Positions 1 to 6,559 of a DNA stretch of 9,610 bases are shown here, piece by piece. Below the pieces are notes generated by a model that was not told where the DNA came from, searched no databases, and saw only the letters and a list, made by a program, of their open reading frames with translations. Source of the DNA: Methanobrevibacter sp. (lineage in GTDB: Archaea > Methanobacteriota > Methanobacteria > Methanobacteriales > Methanobacteriaceae); NCBI GenBank assembly GCA_030539985.1, contig JAUNXD010000047.1, positions 1 through 9,610 on the forward strand, written 5' to 3'. Made by a program: the position numbers and the translations under genes. Numbering within the stretch: position 1 is the first letter of the stretch; each line of letters starts with the position of its first letter.

Positions 1-2
1 TA

Positions 3-6
3 GGAG
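3..6 (+). promoter_or_regulatory. ribosome binding site of purP
   Basis: GGAG lies eight bases before the ATG at 15 and supports that start. The core promoter is left of the window. Confidence 0.7.
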
Positions 7-14
7 AAGATAAA

Positions 15-1106
15 ATGGGAGAAGTTAAAAAGGAAGATATTTTAGATATTTTGGCAGGTTATGACAAAAGTGAAATCACAATAGCCACTCTCGGAAGCCA
101 CACTTCTTTACATATTTTGCAGGGTGCAAAAGAAGAAGGATTTAGAACAGCTATTGTATGTCAAAAAGGAAGAGAAATTCCATATCAAAGATTTGGAGTT
201 GCAGACGAATATATTATAGTCGATGAATTCAAGGACATTGTCAACGAGGATGTTCAACAAAAACTCAGAGACATGAACGCAATCGTTGTTCCTCACGGAT
301 CTTTTGTAGCATATGCAGGTCTTGATAATGTAGAAGACAAATTCAATGTCCCTATGTTTGGAAACAGAGATGTACTCAGATGGGAAGCTGAAAGGGACAA
401 GGAAAGAGCATTGCTTGTTGAAGGTGGTGTGAGAATACCATTCAAATATAATGACCCTTCAGAAATTGACCGCCCGGTAATGGTCAAGTTCCCTGGCGCA
501 AGAGGTGGAAGAGGTTACTTTGTAGCATCTTCAACTGATGAGTTCGATGCAAAAATCGAAGCAATGAAAGCAAGAGGATGGTTAGAAGACAGTGATGTTG
601 AAGCGGCACACATTGAAGAATATGTTTCCGGTTGTAATTATTGTATCCACTATTTCTACTCCGCTCTTGATGATACCGTTGAATTAATGGGTATGGATAC
701 AAGATACGAATCCAGTATCGATGGTTTTGTAAGAATGCCTGCTAAAGACCAATTAGATATCGATTTAAGTCCTTCTTATGTTGTAACAGGTAACCACCCA
801 GCAGTAATTCGTGAATCATTACTTCCTCAAGTATTTGACATTGCTGACAAATTAACAGAAAGTGCTAAAAAATTAGTTGCTCCAGGATTAAACGGTCCGT
901 TCTGTATGCAAACTTTAGTAAACGATAATCTGGAAGTAATCTGTTTTGAAATCAGTGCAAGAACTGACGGTGGAACAAACACATTCATGGATGGTTCTCC
1001 TTACTCATATCTCACTTATGGTAAACCAATGAGTATGGGAAGAAGAATCGCTGTTGAAATTAAACGTGGTATAGAAAGAGATGAATTGGAAAAAATAATA
1101 ACATAA
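15..1106 (+). CDS. purP: 5-formaminoimidazole-4-carboxamide ribotide synthetase (formate-dependent, PurP)
   Basis: PurP is the archaeal ATP-grasp ligase that makes FAICAR from AICAR, formate and ATP, the step that bacteria carry out with folate-dependent PurH. It is a cytoplasmic enzyme of de novo IMP synthesis. The 363-residue length fits the family (about 360). Visible family features are the N-terminal GSHTSLHI segment (residues 27-34), VPHGSFVAY (92-100), the glycine-rich nucleotide-binding stretch MVKFPGARGGRGYF (156-169), and the late acidic metal-site region around VICFEISARTDGGTN. The N-terminal half corresponds to the DUF1246-type domain and the C-terminal half to the DUF1297-type ATP-grasp domain. 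The ATG at 15 is preceded by GGAG at 3-6 with good spacing. The promoter lies outside the window, so operon membership cannot be judged. The gene converges on a membrane-protein gene 8 bp away and shares a bidirectional hairpin with it. The identification is firm. Archaeal genomes can carry PurP paralogues of less certain activity. Confidence 0.96.
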   Translation: MGEVKKEDILDILAGYDKSEITIATLGSHTSLHILQGAKEEGFRTAIVCQKGREIPYQRFGVADEYIIVDEFKDIVNEDVQQKLRDMNAIVVPHGSFVAYAGLDNVEDKFNVPMFGNRDVLRWEAERDKERALLVEGGVRIPFKYNDPSEIDRPVMVKFPGARGGRGYFVASSTDEFDAKIEAMKARGWLEDSDVEAAHIEEYVSGCNYCIHYFYSALDDTVELMGMDTRYESSIDGFVRMPAKDQLDIDLSPSYVVTGNHPAVIRESLLPQVFDIADKLTESAKKLVAPGLNGPFCMQTLVNDNLEVICFEISARTDGGTNTFMDGSPYSYLTYGKPMSMGRRIAVEIKRGIERDELEKIIT

Positions 1107-1123
1107 AATTGTTATTATTTTTT
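1090..1123. terminator. bidirectional A/T hairpin terminator between purP and the converging membrane-protein gene
   Basis: There is a perfect 13-bp inverted repeat with arms 1090-1102 and 1111-1123 and an 8-base loop. The purP stop codon (1104-1106) lies in the loop and the stop of the opposite gene (1115-1117) lies in the right arm. Reading +, the right arm is followed by a T-rich run to about 1141. Reading -, the left arm gives a T6 tract. One structure can therefore end both transcripts. In archaea the oligo-T tract is the essential part and the stem may be secondary. Confidence 0.75.
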
Positions 1124-1519
1124 ATTTTTCTTTTTATTTTTACCGATTTGCTGCTTTTTTTCGTAGTCTTCCATTGCTTTTACACGACTTCTTTTTGTCC
1201 ATGCACCAACAAAACCAACGAAAGCACCAACAACAAGAATTAAAACGGTTAATGCCAACATTCCATTTTGAGTTAGGAAAAATCCTTCAAATGTTCCCAT
1301 ATACCCTTGGAATGTCAATGCAATGATTGGTGTTGATGCAAAAGCACCACAGAATACTCCGCTTTTAATGTCATCTTGGCCGTATCCGGCATATAAAAGT
1401 CCCATTGCTGAGAATGGATAAAACCAATCCCAAAATTGATATCCGAACAGTATAAATGCACCGGCTATGGCGGCTCCAAATACTAAAGCTTTAAAATTTA
1501 ACTTTGGTAAGTTCATCAT
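1115..1519 (-). CDS. small multi-pass membrane protein of unknown function, lysine-rich C-terminal tail
   Basis: I do not recognise a characterised function. The 134-residue protein has hydrophobic segments at about 10-26, 33-46, 54-71 and 86-107, consistent with three or four membrane spans. A strongly basic cytoplasmic tail follows (TKRSRVKAMEDYEKK, then a KNKKKNKK end). There is an aromatic patch YQFWDWFYPF near 27-36. By the positive-inside rule the tail lies in the cytoplasm. The start is a double ATG. I chose the first, because an AGGAGAT SD (1526-1532, minus strand) sits eight bases upstream and overlaps the stop codon of the preceding gene, implying translational coupling. Its size and hydrophobic layout resemble the neighbouring DUF5518-like protein, so it may be a diverged member of the same broad group, but that is inference. 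Confidence 0.82.
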   Translation of the reverse strand: MMNLPKLNFKALVFGAAIAGAFILFGYQFWDWFYPFSAMGLLYAGYGQDDIKSGVFCGAFASTPIIALTFQGYMGTFEGFFLTQNGMLALTVLILVVGAFVGFVGAWTKRSRVKAMEDYEKKQQIGKNKKKNKK

Positions 1520-1525
1520 TTTTAT

Positions 1526-1532
1526 ATCTCCT
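1526..1532 (-). promoter_or_regulatory. ribosome binding site overlapping the upstream stop codon
   Basis: AGGAGAT on the minus strand overlaps the TAG stop (1531-1533) of the upstream membrane-protein gene by two bases. It fixes the start of the downstream gene at 1519 and indicates a two-gene operon with coupled translation. Confidence 0.75.
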
Positions 1533-1905
1533 AATCTTTGTTTTTAGAAGCTATTGCTCCTCCAATAGCTCCGGTAATTCCCATTACAATAGCATAATAA
1601 ATCAGTGATTCAATGATTGCAACAAGGCTTGTAATTCCGGATAGTGTAAAGCCGGTCAATCCTCCGAAGATGCCGGTTAAACTGCCTCCAAAAGTAACAA
1701 TTAAAATGAATAATATTGCGCCAAAGATTGTACCCAATGCTCCTGCAAGTGCTGCATTCCATAATCCGCTCAATGGTCCGGAATGTGCAATATAACCTGT
1801 AATAAATCCTACAATTAATAATCCTACAAATTCATAAGGTGCAAAAAATGCTTTTACTATAATTGCAAGTATAAAACCAACAATCACTGCGCTCCATTTG
1901 GCCAT
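1531..1905 (-). CDS. DUF5518-like small integral membrane protein
   Basis: This 124-residue, almost entirely hydrophobic protein is rich in Gly, Ala and Ile, with likely membrane spans at about 5-21, 25-42, 50-72 and 96-118. The glycine-rich loops (TFGGSLTGIFGGLTGFTLSG, about 71-90) and the GAIGGAIASK end resemble archaeal DUF5518 proteins, which are common in Methanobacteriales and have no known function. There is no catalytic motif. The ATG at 1905 is set by a strong archaeal SD, GGTGAT (1909-1914, minus strand). The next membrane-protein gene begins 11 bp beyond its stop, so the two are an operon. The large helicase gene ends 60 bp upstream without an evident oligo-T terminator on this strand. 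Read-through from it is possible, although the gap is AT-rich enough to hold a promoter. The family assignment is from memory of sequence character. Confidence 0.85.
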   Translation of the reverse strand: MAKWSAVIVGFILAIIVKAFFAPYEFVGLLIVGFITGYIAHSGPLSGLWNAALAGALGTIFGAILFILIVTFGGSLTGIFGGLTGFTLSGITSLVAIIESLIYYAIVMGITGAIGGAIASKNKD

Positions 1906-1908
1906 AAT

Positions 1909-1914
1909 ATCACC
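1909..1914 (-). promoter_or_regulatory. ribosome binding site GGTGAT
   Basis: This is a match to the anti-SD of archaeal 16S rRNA, three bases from the ATG at 1905. It decides the start of the DUF5518-like gene. Confidence 0.7.
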
Positions 1915-1965
1915 TTTTCATATAATTATTTAACCTCATTATTAAAATTATTTGCTTTTTTGATT

Positions 1966-4563
1966 TTAATAGATGTCTTTCAGTTTATCTTTAATTTGAT
2001 CAAGTATTGCTTTATGCATTCTTTTTGTAAATTCTGCCTTATCATTTTGATTTAAAACATCAAGATATCCTTGTGAAACTAGATTAAAAGCAAAAGGACT
2101 TGGAATGACTGTATCAATTGTTTTTATTTCCATCTCTCCAGAATCAACCATGCGGATAACCTTCAAGGCATTTTTGATGTCCATGTAATCTTCCATGGCT
2201 TCCCGTCTTGCCTCCTTTAAGATTGAAAAATTATCATCCATGTCCTGAACGAACTTGAGCAATATTTTTCCCCTTACCTGTTGTCTGCCGACGGATTTTG
2301 ATTCTCCTTTATATCTTCTGAGAGTCATTAGAGACCTGCCGGCGCAATGTCTGAATCTTGAAGCCAATGTTTCTGTTTTATTCAAGGAATTGATCAGTAT
2401 TGTTTCAAAGTTTTCAGGAGTCAGCTGTTTGAAAGATTCAAGGCCTCCGATAGTGCCGTCAGAGCTTAAGTAAAATCCGTTGTCTGAAATGGATATTGTC
2501 ACGTTTGTGTTGTATCTTTGAGCAACGACATATGCAACGGCTCGTGACAGGGCATCGTTGACTTTCCGGCCAAACAGCGAATGGAATATTACGAATTTCC
2601 TTCCTCCGAAGCCCTTGTAGTATTCGATAAGCAGACATCGGTTGGAGGGGATTTTAGCATATTTGTATTGTTCAACGAAGTATTCGTAAATTGAATTGGC
2701 TGCAAAATCATCAACGTATAAATAATCATAAATGAATTCCATAATCTCCTCTTTGCTGCGGCGGTACTCAAATTTGGATTCCATAAACGAGCGGAATTTC
2801 TGTATTTCCATTGCAAGATCAAAGGATAATGGAAGTTGTTGTGAAAACCATGAAGGTATTGTCGGCGGTCCGCTTGCAGGAGTCACGTTGATTGTCATTC
2901 CCTTGCCGTAATTGAAGCGGTATGTTCTTCCTCCCAAAACGAAAGTGTCTCCTTTTTTAAGTCTTTCCATAAAAGTCTCTTCTATTTTTCCCACGGTTTC
3001 GCCATTGCATTTGACAAGCACTCCCGAAGAATCAGGTATGGTTCCGATATTGGTTGAATAAAGCATTCTTGCCAGTTTTCCACGTTTTCCAAAGGTATTG
3101 TTCTCGTAGTCAATCCATATTTTGGCATAAACATATCTTTCTTCAAGTTCGCCATATTCTCCGCCGAGATAACTTAAGACATCCTCATAATCATCTCTTG
3201 TAAGGTCTTTATAGCAGTAACTCTTTTTTATTATCTCAAAGGCATAATCAATGTCCCATGGATTCTCAATACTCATTCCATAGATATGTTGTGCCAGCAC
3301 ATCCAGACAATTGGTTGGTATTGTAATCTTGTCAATTTTTCCTTCTTTTGCATTTTTAAGTAAAACCGAACATTCTACAAGGTCGTCCCTATCAGTTACT
3401 ATGATTCTCCCTTTTGATTTTTCATGTAGCCTGTGTCCGCTTCGCCCAATCCTTTGAAGGGCTCTTGCAACTGATTTCGGAGAGTTTATCAGCACTACCA
3501 AATCAATATATCCGATGTCGATACCAAGTTCAAGGGATGTTGATGAAACCACCGCTTTAAGTTTTCCTTCCTTTAGTTTGTTTTCGGTTTCAAGACGAAC
3601 TTCTTTTGATAATGATGAGTGGTGAGCCATAATGTTATCGTTATTGTAGTTCATCGGATACATTTTCTTTAAATTATAAACAAACCTTTCGGTTCCGCTA
3701 CGGGTGTTTGTAAAAATCAGTGTCGTTTTGTTTTCCTGTATCAAATCATCCAACAGGTCATACATTCCAAGCCGGGTGTCCTCTTCATCAGCCAGTATGA
3801 TATCGCTTACAGGACACATAACTTCCATATCCAGCTCTTTTAAATAGTTTATGTTGACTATCTTGCAGTTTCTCTCAACTCCATATTCGTAGCCAACAAG
3901 GAATTTTGCCATCTCTTCAAGGGGGCTGACCGTTGCGGATAATCCTATCCTTGTGTACTGACCAATAAGATGTTGCAATCTTTCAAGAGACAAGCTTAAA
4001 TGAACTCCTCTTTTGTTTTCGGCCAGTGAGTGGATTTCATCGATTATTACATATTTTACGTGGCTTAACTTTTCCCTGAACTTTGGCGCCACAAGTAAAA
4101 TAGATAGCGTTTCCGGTGTTGTAATCAGGATATGTGGCGGCTTTTTAAGCATTTTCTGTCTTTGATACTGTGTTGTGTCTCCGGTTCGAACGGCCTTTCT
4201 TATTCCAAGTTCCCTTCCAGCTATCTTTTCAATACCATCCAATGGTTCATCCAGGTTCTTTTCAATATCGTTGTCCAATGCTTTCAGTGGTGAAATGTAG
4301 ATGCAGTAGACTTTATCCTCCAATTCATCTTTTTCTGCAAGGGCGGTTAATTCGCTGATTACGGATAGAAATGCTGTCAATGTTTTGCCGGAACCTGTCG
4401 GTGATGAAATCAGGATATTGTTGTTTTTGTGAATGTCTATAATTGATTTTTTCTGGGCAGGCGTAAAGTCTTCAAATTGTGAGTCAAACCATTTTCTAAC
4501 CCATGGATGCAGTGTTTTGAATATCTGCTTTTTGGTGTATGTTTTGGTTTGCTCTTCAATCAT
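1966..4563 (-). CDS. lhr: ATP-dependent helicase of the Lhr (Lhr-core) family
   Basis: This is a superfamily 2 DNA (possibly DNA/RNA) helicase. Archaeal Lhr proteins translocate 3'-5' and unwind forked and RNA:DNA duplexes in repair. The motifs are in order: Q-like FTPAQ (33-37), Walker A SSPTGSGKT (53-61), Ia YISPLKAL (89-96), TTPETL (148-153), II DEIH (175-178), III SAT (209-211), IV FTNTRSGTE (283-291), V SSTSLELGID (339-348) and VI QRIGRSGH (369-376). The roughly 490 residues after motif VI hold the winged-helix and DEAD-associated domains that define Lhr-core. The 865-residue length fits archaeal Lhr-core and lacks the long C-terminal half of bacterial Lhr. The ATG at 4563 has GAGGA (4571-4575, minus strand) seven bases upstream. 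A TATA-like box at 4613-4620 predicts a short leader. I see no defect. The close relatives Hel308 and ASH-Ski2 are less likely because of the DEIH box and the long post-motif-VI region. Confidence 0.95.
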   Translation of the reverse strand: MIEEQTKTYTKKQIFKTLHPWVRKWFDSQFEDFTPAQKKSIIDIHKNNNILISSPTGSGKTLTAFLSVISELTALAEKDELEDKVYCIYISPLKALDNDIEKNLDEPLDGIEKIAGRELGIRKAVRTGDTTQYQRQKMLKKPPHILITTPETLSILLVAPKFREKLSHVKYVIIDEIHSLAENKRGVHLSLSLERLQHLIGQYTRIGLSATVSPLEEMAKFLVGYEYGVERNCKIVNINYLKELDMEVMCPVSDIILADEEDTRLGMYDLLDDLIQENKTTLIFTNTRSGTERFVYNLKKMYPMNYNNDNIMAHHSSLSKEVRLETENKLKEGKLKAVVSSTSLELGIDIGYIDLVVLINSPKSVARALQRIGRSGHRLHEKSKGRIIVTDRDDLVECSVLLKNAKEGKIDKITIPTNCLDVLAQHIYGMSIENPWDIDYAFEIIKKSYCYKDLTRDDYEDVLSYLGGEYGELEERYVYAKIWIDYENNTFGKRGKLARMLYSTNIGTIPDSSGVLVKCNGETVGKIEETFMERLKKGDTFVLGGRTYRFNYGKGMTINVTPASGPPTIPSWFSQQLPLSFDLAMEIQKFRSFMESKFEYRRSKEEIMEFIYDYLYVDDFAANSIYEYFVEQYKYAKIPSNRCLLIEYYKGFGGRKFVIFHSLFGRKVNDALSRAVAYVVAQRYNTNVTISISDNGFYLSSDGTIGGLESFKQLTPENFETILINSLNKTETLASRFRHCAGRSLMTLRRYKGESKSVGRQQVRGKILLKFVQDMDDNFSILKEARREAMEDYMDIKNALKVIRMVDSGEMEIKTIDTVIPSPFAFNLVSQGYLDVLNQNDKAEFTKRMHKAILDQIKDKLKDIY

Positions 4564-4570
4564 TTTCTAT

Positions 4571-4575
4571 TCCTC
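4571..4575 (-). promoter_or_regulatory. ribosome binding site of lhr
   Basis: GAGGA on the minus strand lies seven bases upstream of the ATG at 4563 and supports that start. Confidence 0.6.
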
Positions 4576-4612
4576 AAGTTTTCTTATTATTCTTAATATT
4601 TAGAGGGTGGTG

Positions 4613-4620
4613 ATTTATAA
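4613..4620 (-). promoter_or_regulatory. candidate TATA box for the lhr helicase gene
   Basis: Minus-strand TTATAAAT is centred about 53 bases from the start codon. Normal archaeal spacing puts transcription start near 4590, leaving a leader of roughly 27 bases that includes the GAGGA site. Predicted from pattern and spacing only. Confidence 0.45.
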
Positions 4621-4754
4621 TATTGTTGATTATTTCAAATTAAACAACGATTTTTAGGTGACGGCATTTTAAAGAATATATGAATATTATTTAGCATTAT
4701 TAAATTTTCATTAAATTTAATTCGATTATTAACGAATTTAATAAATAAAAATTA

Positions 4755-4761
4755 TTATATA
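4755..4761 (+). promoter_or_regulatory. candidate TATA box for the SDR gene
   Basis: TTATATA is followed at normal archaeal spacing by a predicted start near 4784, which gives a leader of about 28 bases carrying the AGGTGG site. The competing candidate is the TTTAAATA inside the palindrome at 4770-4783, which would leave a leader of only about 12 bases. Confidence 0.45.
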
Positions 4762-4785
4762 GTTTAATTTTTAAATATTTAAACA

Positions 4786-4799
4786 TAGTCTTAAGACTA
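4786..4799. promoter_or_regulatory. 14-bp perfect palindrome TAGTCTTAAGACTA, possible operator
   Basis: This perfect dyad sits directly before and touching the AGGTGG ribosome site (4799-4804) of the SDR gene and just after the predicted transcription start. That is a typical place for an archaeal repressor operator. It could equally form a 5'-UTR stem that hides the ribosome site. A second perfect palindrome, TTTAAATATTTAAA, lies three bases upstream of it at 4770-4783. Confidence 0.45.
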
Positions 4800-4804
4800 G
4801 GTGG
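4799..4804 (+). promoter_or_regulatory. ribosome binding site of the SDR gene
   Basis: AGGTGG lies seven bases before the ATG at 4812 and overlaps the last base of the upstream palindrome. Confidence 0.75.
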
Positions 4805-4811
4805 TATAAAA

Positions 4812-5582
4812 ATGAAAAACTATTTTGATATAAAAGATAAAGTGGCACTTGTTACAGGTGCTTCATCAGGTTTAGGTTGGCAAATTGCTAAAGCATATGC
4901 AAGCCAAGGTGCAAAATTAGCATTATTCGCAAGAAGAGAAGAAAGACTACAAGAAAACGTAGCAGAAATCGAAAAAGAATTCGGAACTGAAGTAATGTAT
5001 GCTGTTACAGATGTAGCTGACACTGAAAATATTGCAGAATCAGTTAAAAAAGTAATTGACCATTATGGAAGAATCGATATCCTAGTAAACGCTGCAGGAA
5101 TGGGTAACAATAAACCTGTTATGGACCAAACTACAGAAGAATGGGACCACCACATCAAAATAGACTTAAGTGGTGTTTACTACATGTGTGCAGAAGTTGG
5201 AAAATACATGATTGACCAAAACTATGGTAAAATCATTAACATAGGTTCAATCCACTCAAGAGTAATCTTCCCTGGAGGAGGAATCAGTGCATACTCCTCA
5301 GCAAAAGGTGGAGTAATGAATTTAACCAAAAACTTAGCAGTAGAATGGGCTAAATACAACATTACCGTAAATGCAATTGGACCAGCTGTATTTGCAACCG
5401 AATTAACACAAGACACTATTGACTTAGACGGATTTATGGACCTTATCGTAGCTTACTGTCCTGCTGGCCGTTTAGGTGAACCTGGTGAATTAGACGGATT
5501 AGCAATTTATCTTGCTTCAGATGCATCCAGTTACTGTACTGGACAATTAATCTGTGTAGATGGTGGATGGACTGCTATTTAA
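4812..5582 (+). CDS. short-chain dehydrogenase/reductase (SDR), FabG/gluconate 5-dehydrogenase-like
   Basis: This is a cytoplasmic classical SDR of 256 residues, the usual length, reducing or oxidising a carbonyl/alcohol substrate that cannot be named from sequence. It has the cofactor site TGASSGLG (15-22), an Arg pair after the second strand (ARR, 40-42) that favours NADP(H), DV at 67-68, NAAG (93-96), catalytic Ser146 (NIGS), Tyr161 and Lys165 (YSSAK), and a C-terminal GQLICVDGGW typical of the FabG and sugar-dehydrogenase groups. The usual tetrad Asn is Asp118 here (IDLSG). The gene stands alone between its own promoter with palindromes and a strong hairpin terminator, so it is monocistronic and may be separately regulated. 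The closest overall feel is gluconate 5-dehydrogenase or 3-oxoacyl-ACP reductase. Archaea lack a bacterial fatty-acid pathway, so a true FabG role is less likely. Confidence 0.93.
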   Translation: MKNYFDIKDKVALVTGASSGLGWQIAKAYASQGAKLALFARREERLQENVAEIEKEFGTEVMYAVTDVADTENIAESVKKVIDHYGRIDILVNAAGMGNNKPVMDQTTEEWDHHIKIDLSGVYYMCAEVGKYMIDQNYGKIINIGSIHSRVIFPGGGISAYSSAKGGVMNLTKNLAVEWAKYNITVNAIGPAVFATELTQDTIDLDGFMDLIVAYCPAGRLGEPGELDGLAIYLASDASSYCTGQLICVDGGWTAI

Positions 5583-5622
5583 ATAAGAGATTTTTCTCTT
5601 ATTTCTTTTTTTTTATTTTTTT
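5581..5622 (+). terminator. hairpin plus oligo-T terminator of the SDR gene
   Basis: A perfect 10-bp stem (5581-5590 with 5595-5604, TTTT loop) is followed by a run of Ts broken by one A, up to 5622. The stem begins inside the TAA stop codon. This is the cleanest terminator in the window and isolates the SDR transcript from the next gene. Confidence 0.85.
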
Positions 5623-5639
5623 ACACTTTTTGTTAAAGA

Positions 5640-5648
5640 TTATATATT
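5640..5648 (+). promoter_or_regulatory. TATA box of a probably leaderless HEAT-repeat gene
   Basis: The TTATATATT box is centred about 26 bases before the ATG at 5670. Archaeal transcription begins about that distance after the box, so the mRNA should start at or within a few bases of the start codon. No SD is present before the ATG. Confidence 0.6.
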
Positions 5649-5669
5649 CTTAAAATCTAACTTAATATC

Positions 5670-6515
5670 ATGTCAAATTTAAGTTTTGAAGAAGCTATTA
5701 ACAACTTATCAGATGATGATGTTAAAGTTAGAAAAGAAGCTATCGAGTCATTAGTTGGCGTAACTGATGAAGAAGCTATTGAACCATTAATCAAGGCAAC
5801 TACTGATGATAATGCACAGGTCAGATTTAAAGCTGCAGAGATTTTAGGTAGTATGGGTGATGTGGCTGTCGATAAATTAATTGAAGAGTTTACAAATGCC
5901 GAAGGAAAAAATAAAAGATTTTTAGCTTTTGCCCTTAAGGAAACTGAAGATAAAAAAGTCATTCCATATTTTGTTGAAGCATGTGGTGATGAGGATTTTG
6001 GAGTTAGAAAGGTTGCAGTACGTGCATTGGGTGAACTTCAGGCTGAGGATGAACTTGATTCAATTGCTAAATGTCTTGAAGATGAAGATTGGGGTGTTAA
6101 ACTTGCAGCCATTCAGGCATTAGGAGACCTTGCAAGCGATGATGCCATTAAATTAATCAAGGATGCAAGAAAAGCCGAAAGTGATAAGGACTTTAAAAAG
6201 TCATGTAATAAGGCAATTAAAAAAGCTGAAAAAAGACAAAAGGCAAAAGCCTCAGGTGAGGCAGTTGTTAAAGTCATTCCGATGAGCACTATTAAAGAAA
6301 TGGAAAAAACCAATGTTCAAAAAGCAATTAAAGAATATGAACGTTATGTTGAAGCCAAACAGGCTAAAGATGCTCCTTATAAAAGATTGTGCGTGTTATA
6401 CAGAAAAGCAAATGACTATGACAATGAAGTAAGGGTCATAGAAACCGCTATTGAAGTGTTTGACGGAACTAAAAAAGTCGATTACTTTGAAAAGAGACTT
6501 GCAAAATTAAAATAG
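5670..6515 (+). CDS. HEAT-repeat protein (PBS-lyase-type repeats) with helical C-terminal extension
   Basis: This 281-residue soluble protein is built of alpha-helical HEAT repeats. Repeat units of about 31 residues show as DDDVKVRKEAIESL (15-28), DDNAQVRFKAAEIL (46-59), a degenerate unit around 77-104, DEDFGVRKVAVRAL (107-120) and DEDWGVKLAAIQAL (138-151), each with the hallmark D-x-VR-x-A-x-x-AL pattern. A basic Lys/Ala-rich helix follows (about 164-195), then a TPR-like helical region (about 213-275). Such proteins are binding scaffolds. The related bacterial EZ-type repeats occur in phycocyanobilin lyases, but no lyase role is implied here. No enzyme motif is visible. The start has no SD and lies about 26 bases after a TATA box, so translation is probably leaderless. 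The TAG stop directly abuts the stop of the converging hydrolase gene. The partner is unknown. Confidence 0.9.
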   Translation: MSNLSFEEAINNLSDDDVKVRKEAIESLVGVTDEEAIEPLIKATTDDNAQVRFKAAEILGSMGDVAVDKLIEEFTNAEGKNKRFLAFALKETEDKKVIPYFVEACGDEDFGVRKVAVRALGELQAEDELDSIAKCLEDEDWGVKLAAIQALGDLASDDAIKLIKDARKAESDKDFKKSCNKAIKKAEKRQKAKASGEAVVKVIPMSTIKEMEKTNVQKAIKEYERYVEAKQAKDAPYKRLCVLYRKANDYDNEVRVIETAIEVFDGTKKVDYFEKRLAKLK

Positions 6516-6559
6516 TTATTTAAGAATAACTTCATAGAGATCTTTCCTTTTATTTTTTA
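6514..6559 (+). terminator. hairpin over the abutting stops plus oligo-T tract inside the opposing gene
   Basis: A 7-bp perfect stem (6514-6520 with 6525-6531, TAAG loop) spans the junction of the two stop codons. It is followed by the T-rich stretch 6541-6559, which on the other strand encodes Lys-rich residues (KNKRK) of the hydrolase. The HEAT transcript must therefore end inside its neighbour's coding sequence. Confidence 0.5.

Larger units (their letters stand above)
4564..4811. promoter_or_regulatory. divergent intergenic region between lhr and the SDR gene
   Basis: This 248-bp, very AT-rich segment is the longest non-coding stretch in the window. It holds the lhr promoter on its left and the SDR promoter with two palindromes on its right. 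In the middle are an SD-like GGGTGGTGAT (4605-4614, plus), an AGGTGA around 4657, and a 6-bp inverted repeat (4719-4724 with 4733-4738). I find no credible open frame in it. Confidence 0.6.

Noticed and set aside
2255..2473. Open frames antisense to lhr, and similar ones antisense to the SDR, HEAT, hydrolase and nucS genes
   Set aside because: They lack SD sites and TATA boxes, have low-complexity or implausible translations, and lie fully inside well-supported genes on the other strand.
4603..4652. Near-perfect SD-like GGGTGGTGAT on the plus strand in the lhr/SDR gap, hinting at an unlisted gene
   Set aside because: Only ATA and TTG codons follow, and the frame closes at TAA within nine codons. 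It overlaps the lhr promoter region and may be chance or a degraded gene start.
4655..4695. AGGTGA followed by ATG AAT ATT ATT TAG
   Set aside because: It encodes four residues and the SD-to-ATG spacing is about 20 bases. There is no support for translation.
4719..4738. Inverted repeat AATTCG/CGAATT with an 8-base spacer upstream of the SDR gene
   Set aside because: The arms are only 6 bp, in very AT-rich DNA, and more than 70 bases from the start. Not distinguishable from chance.
5670..6515. Phycobilin lyase function for the HEAT-repeat protein
   Set aside because: The repeats resemble EZ-type HEAT units, but these are generic scaffolds. A methanogen has no phycobiliproteins.
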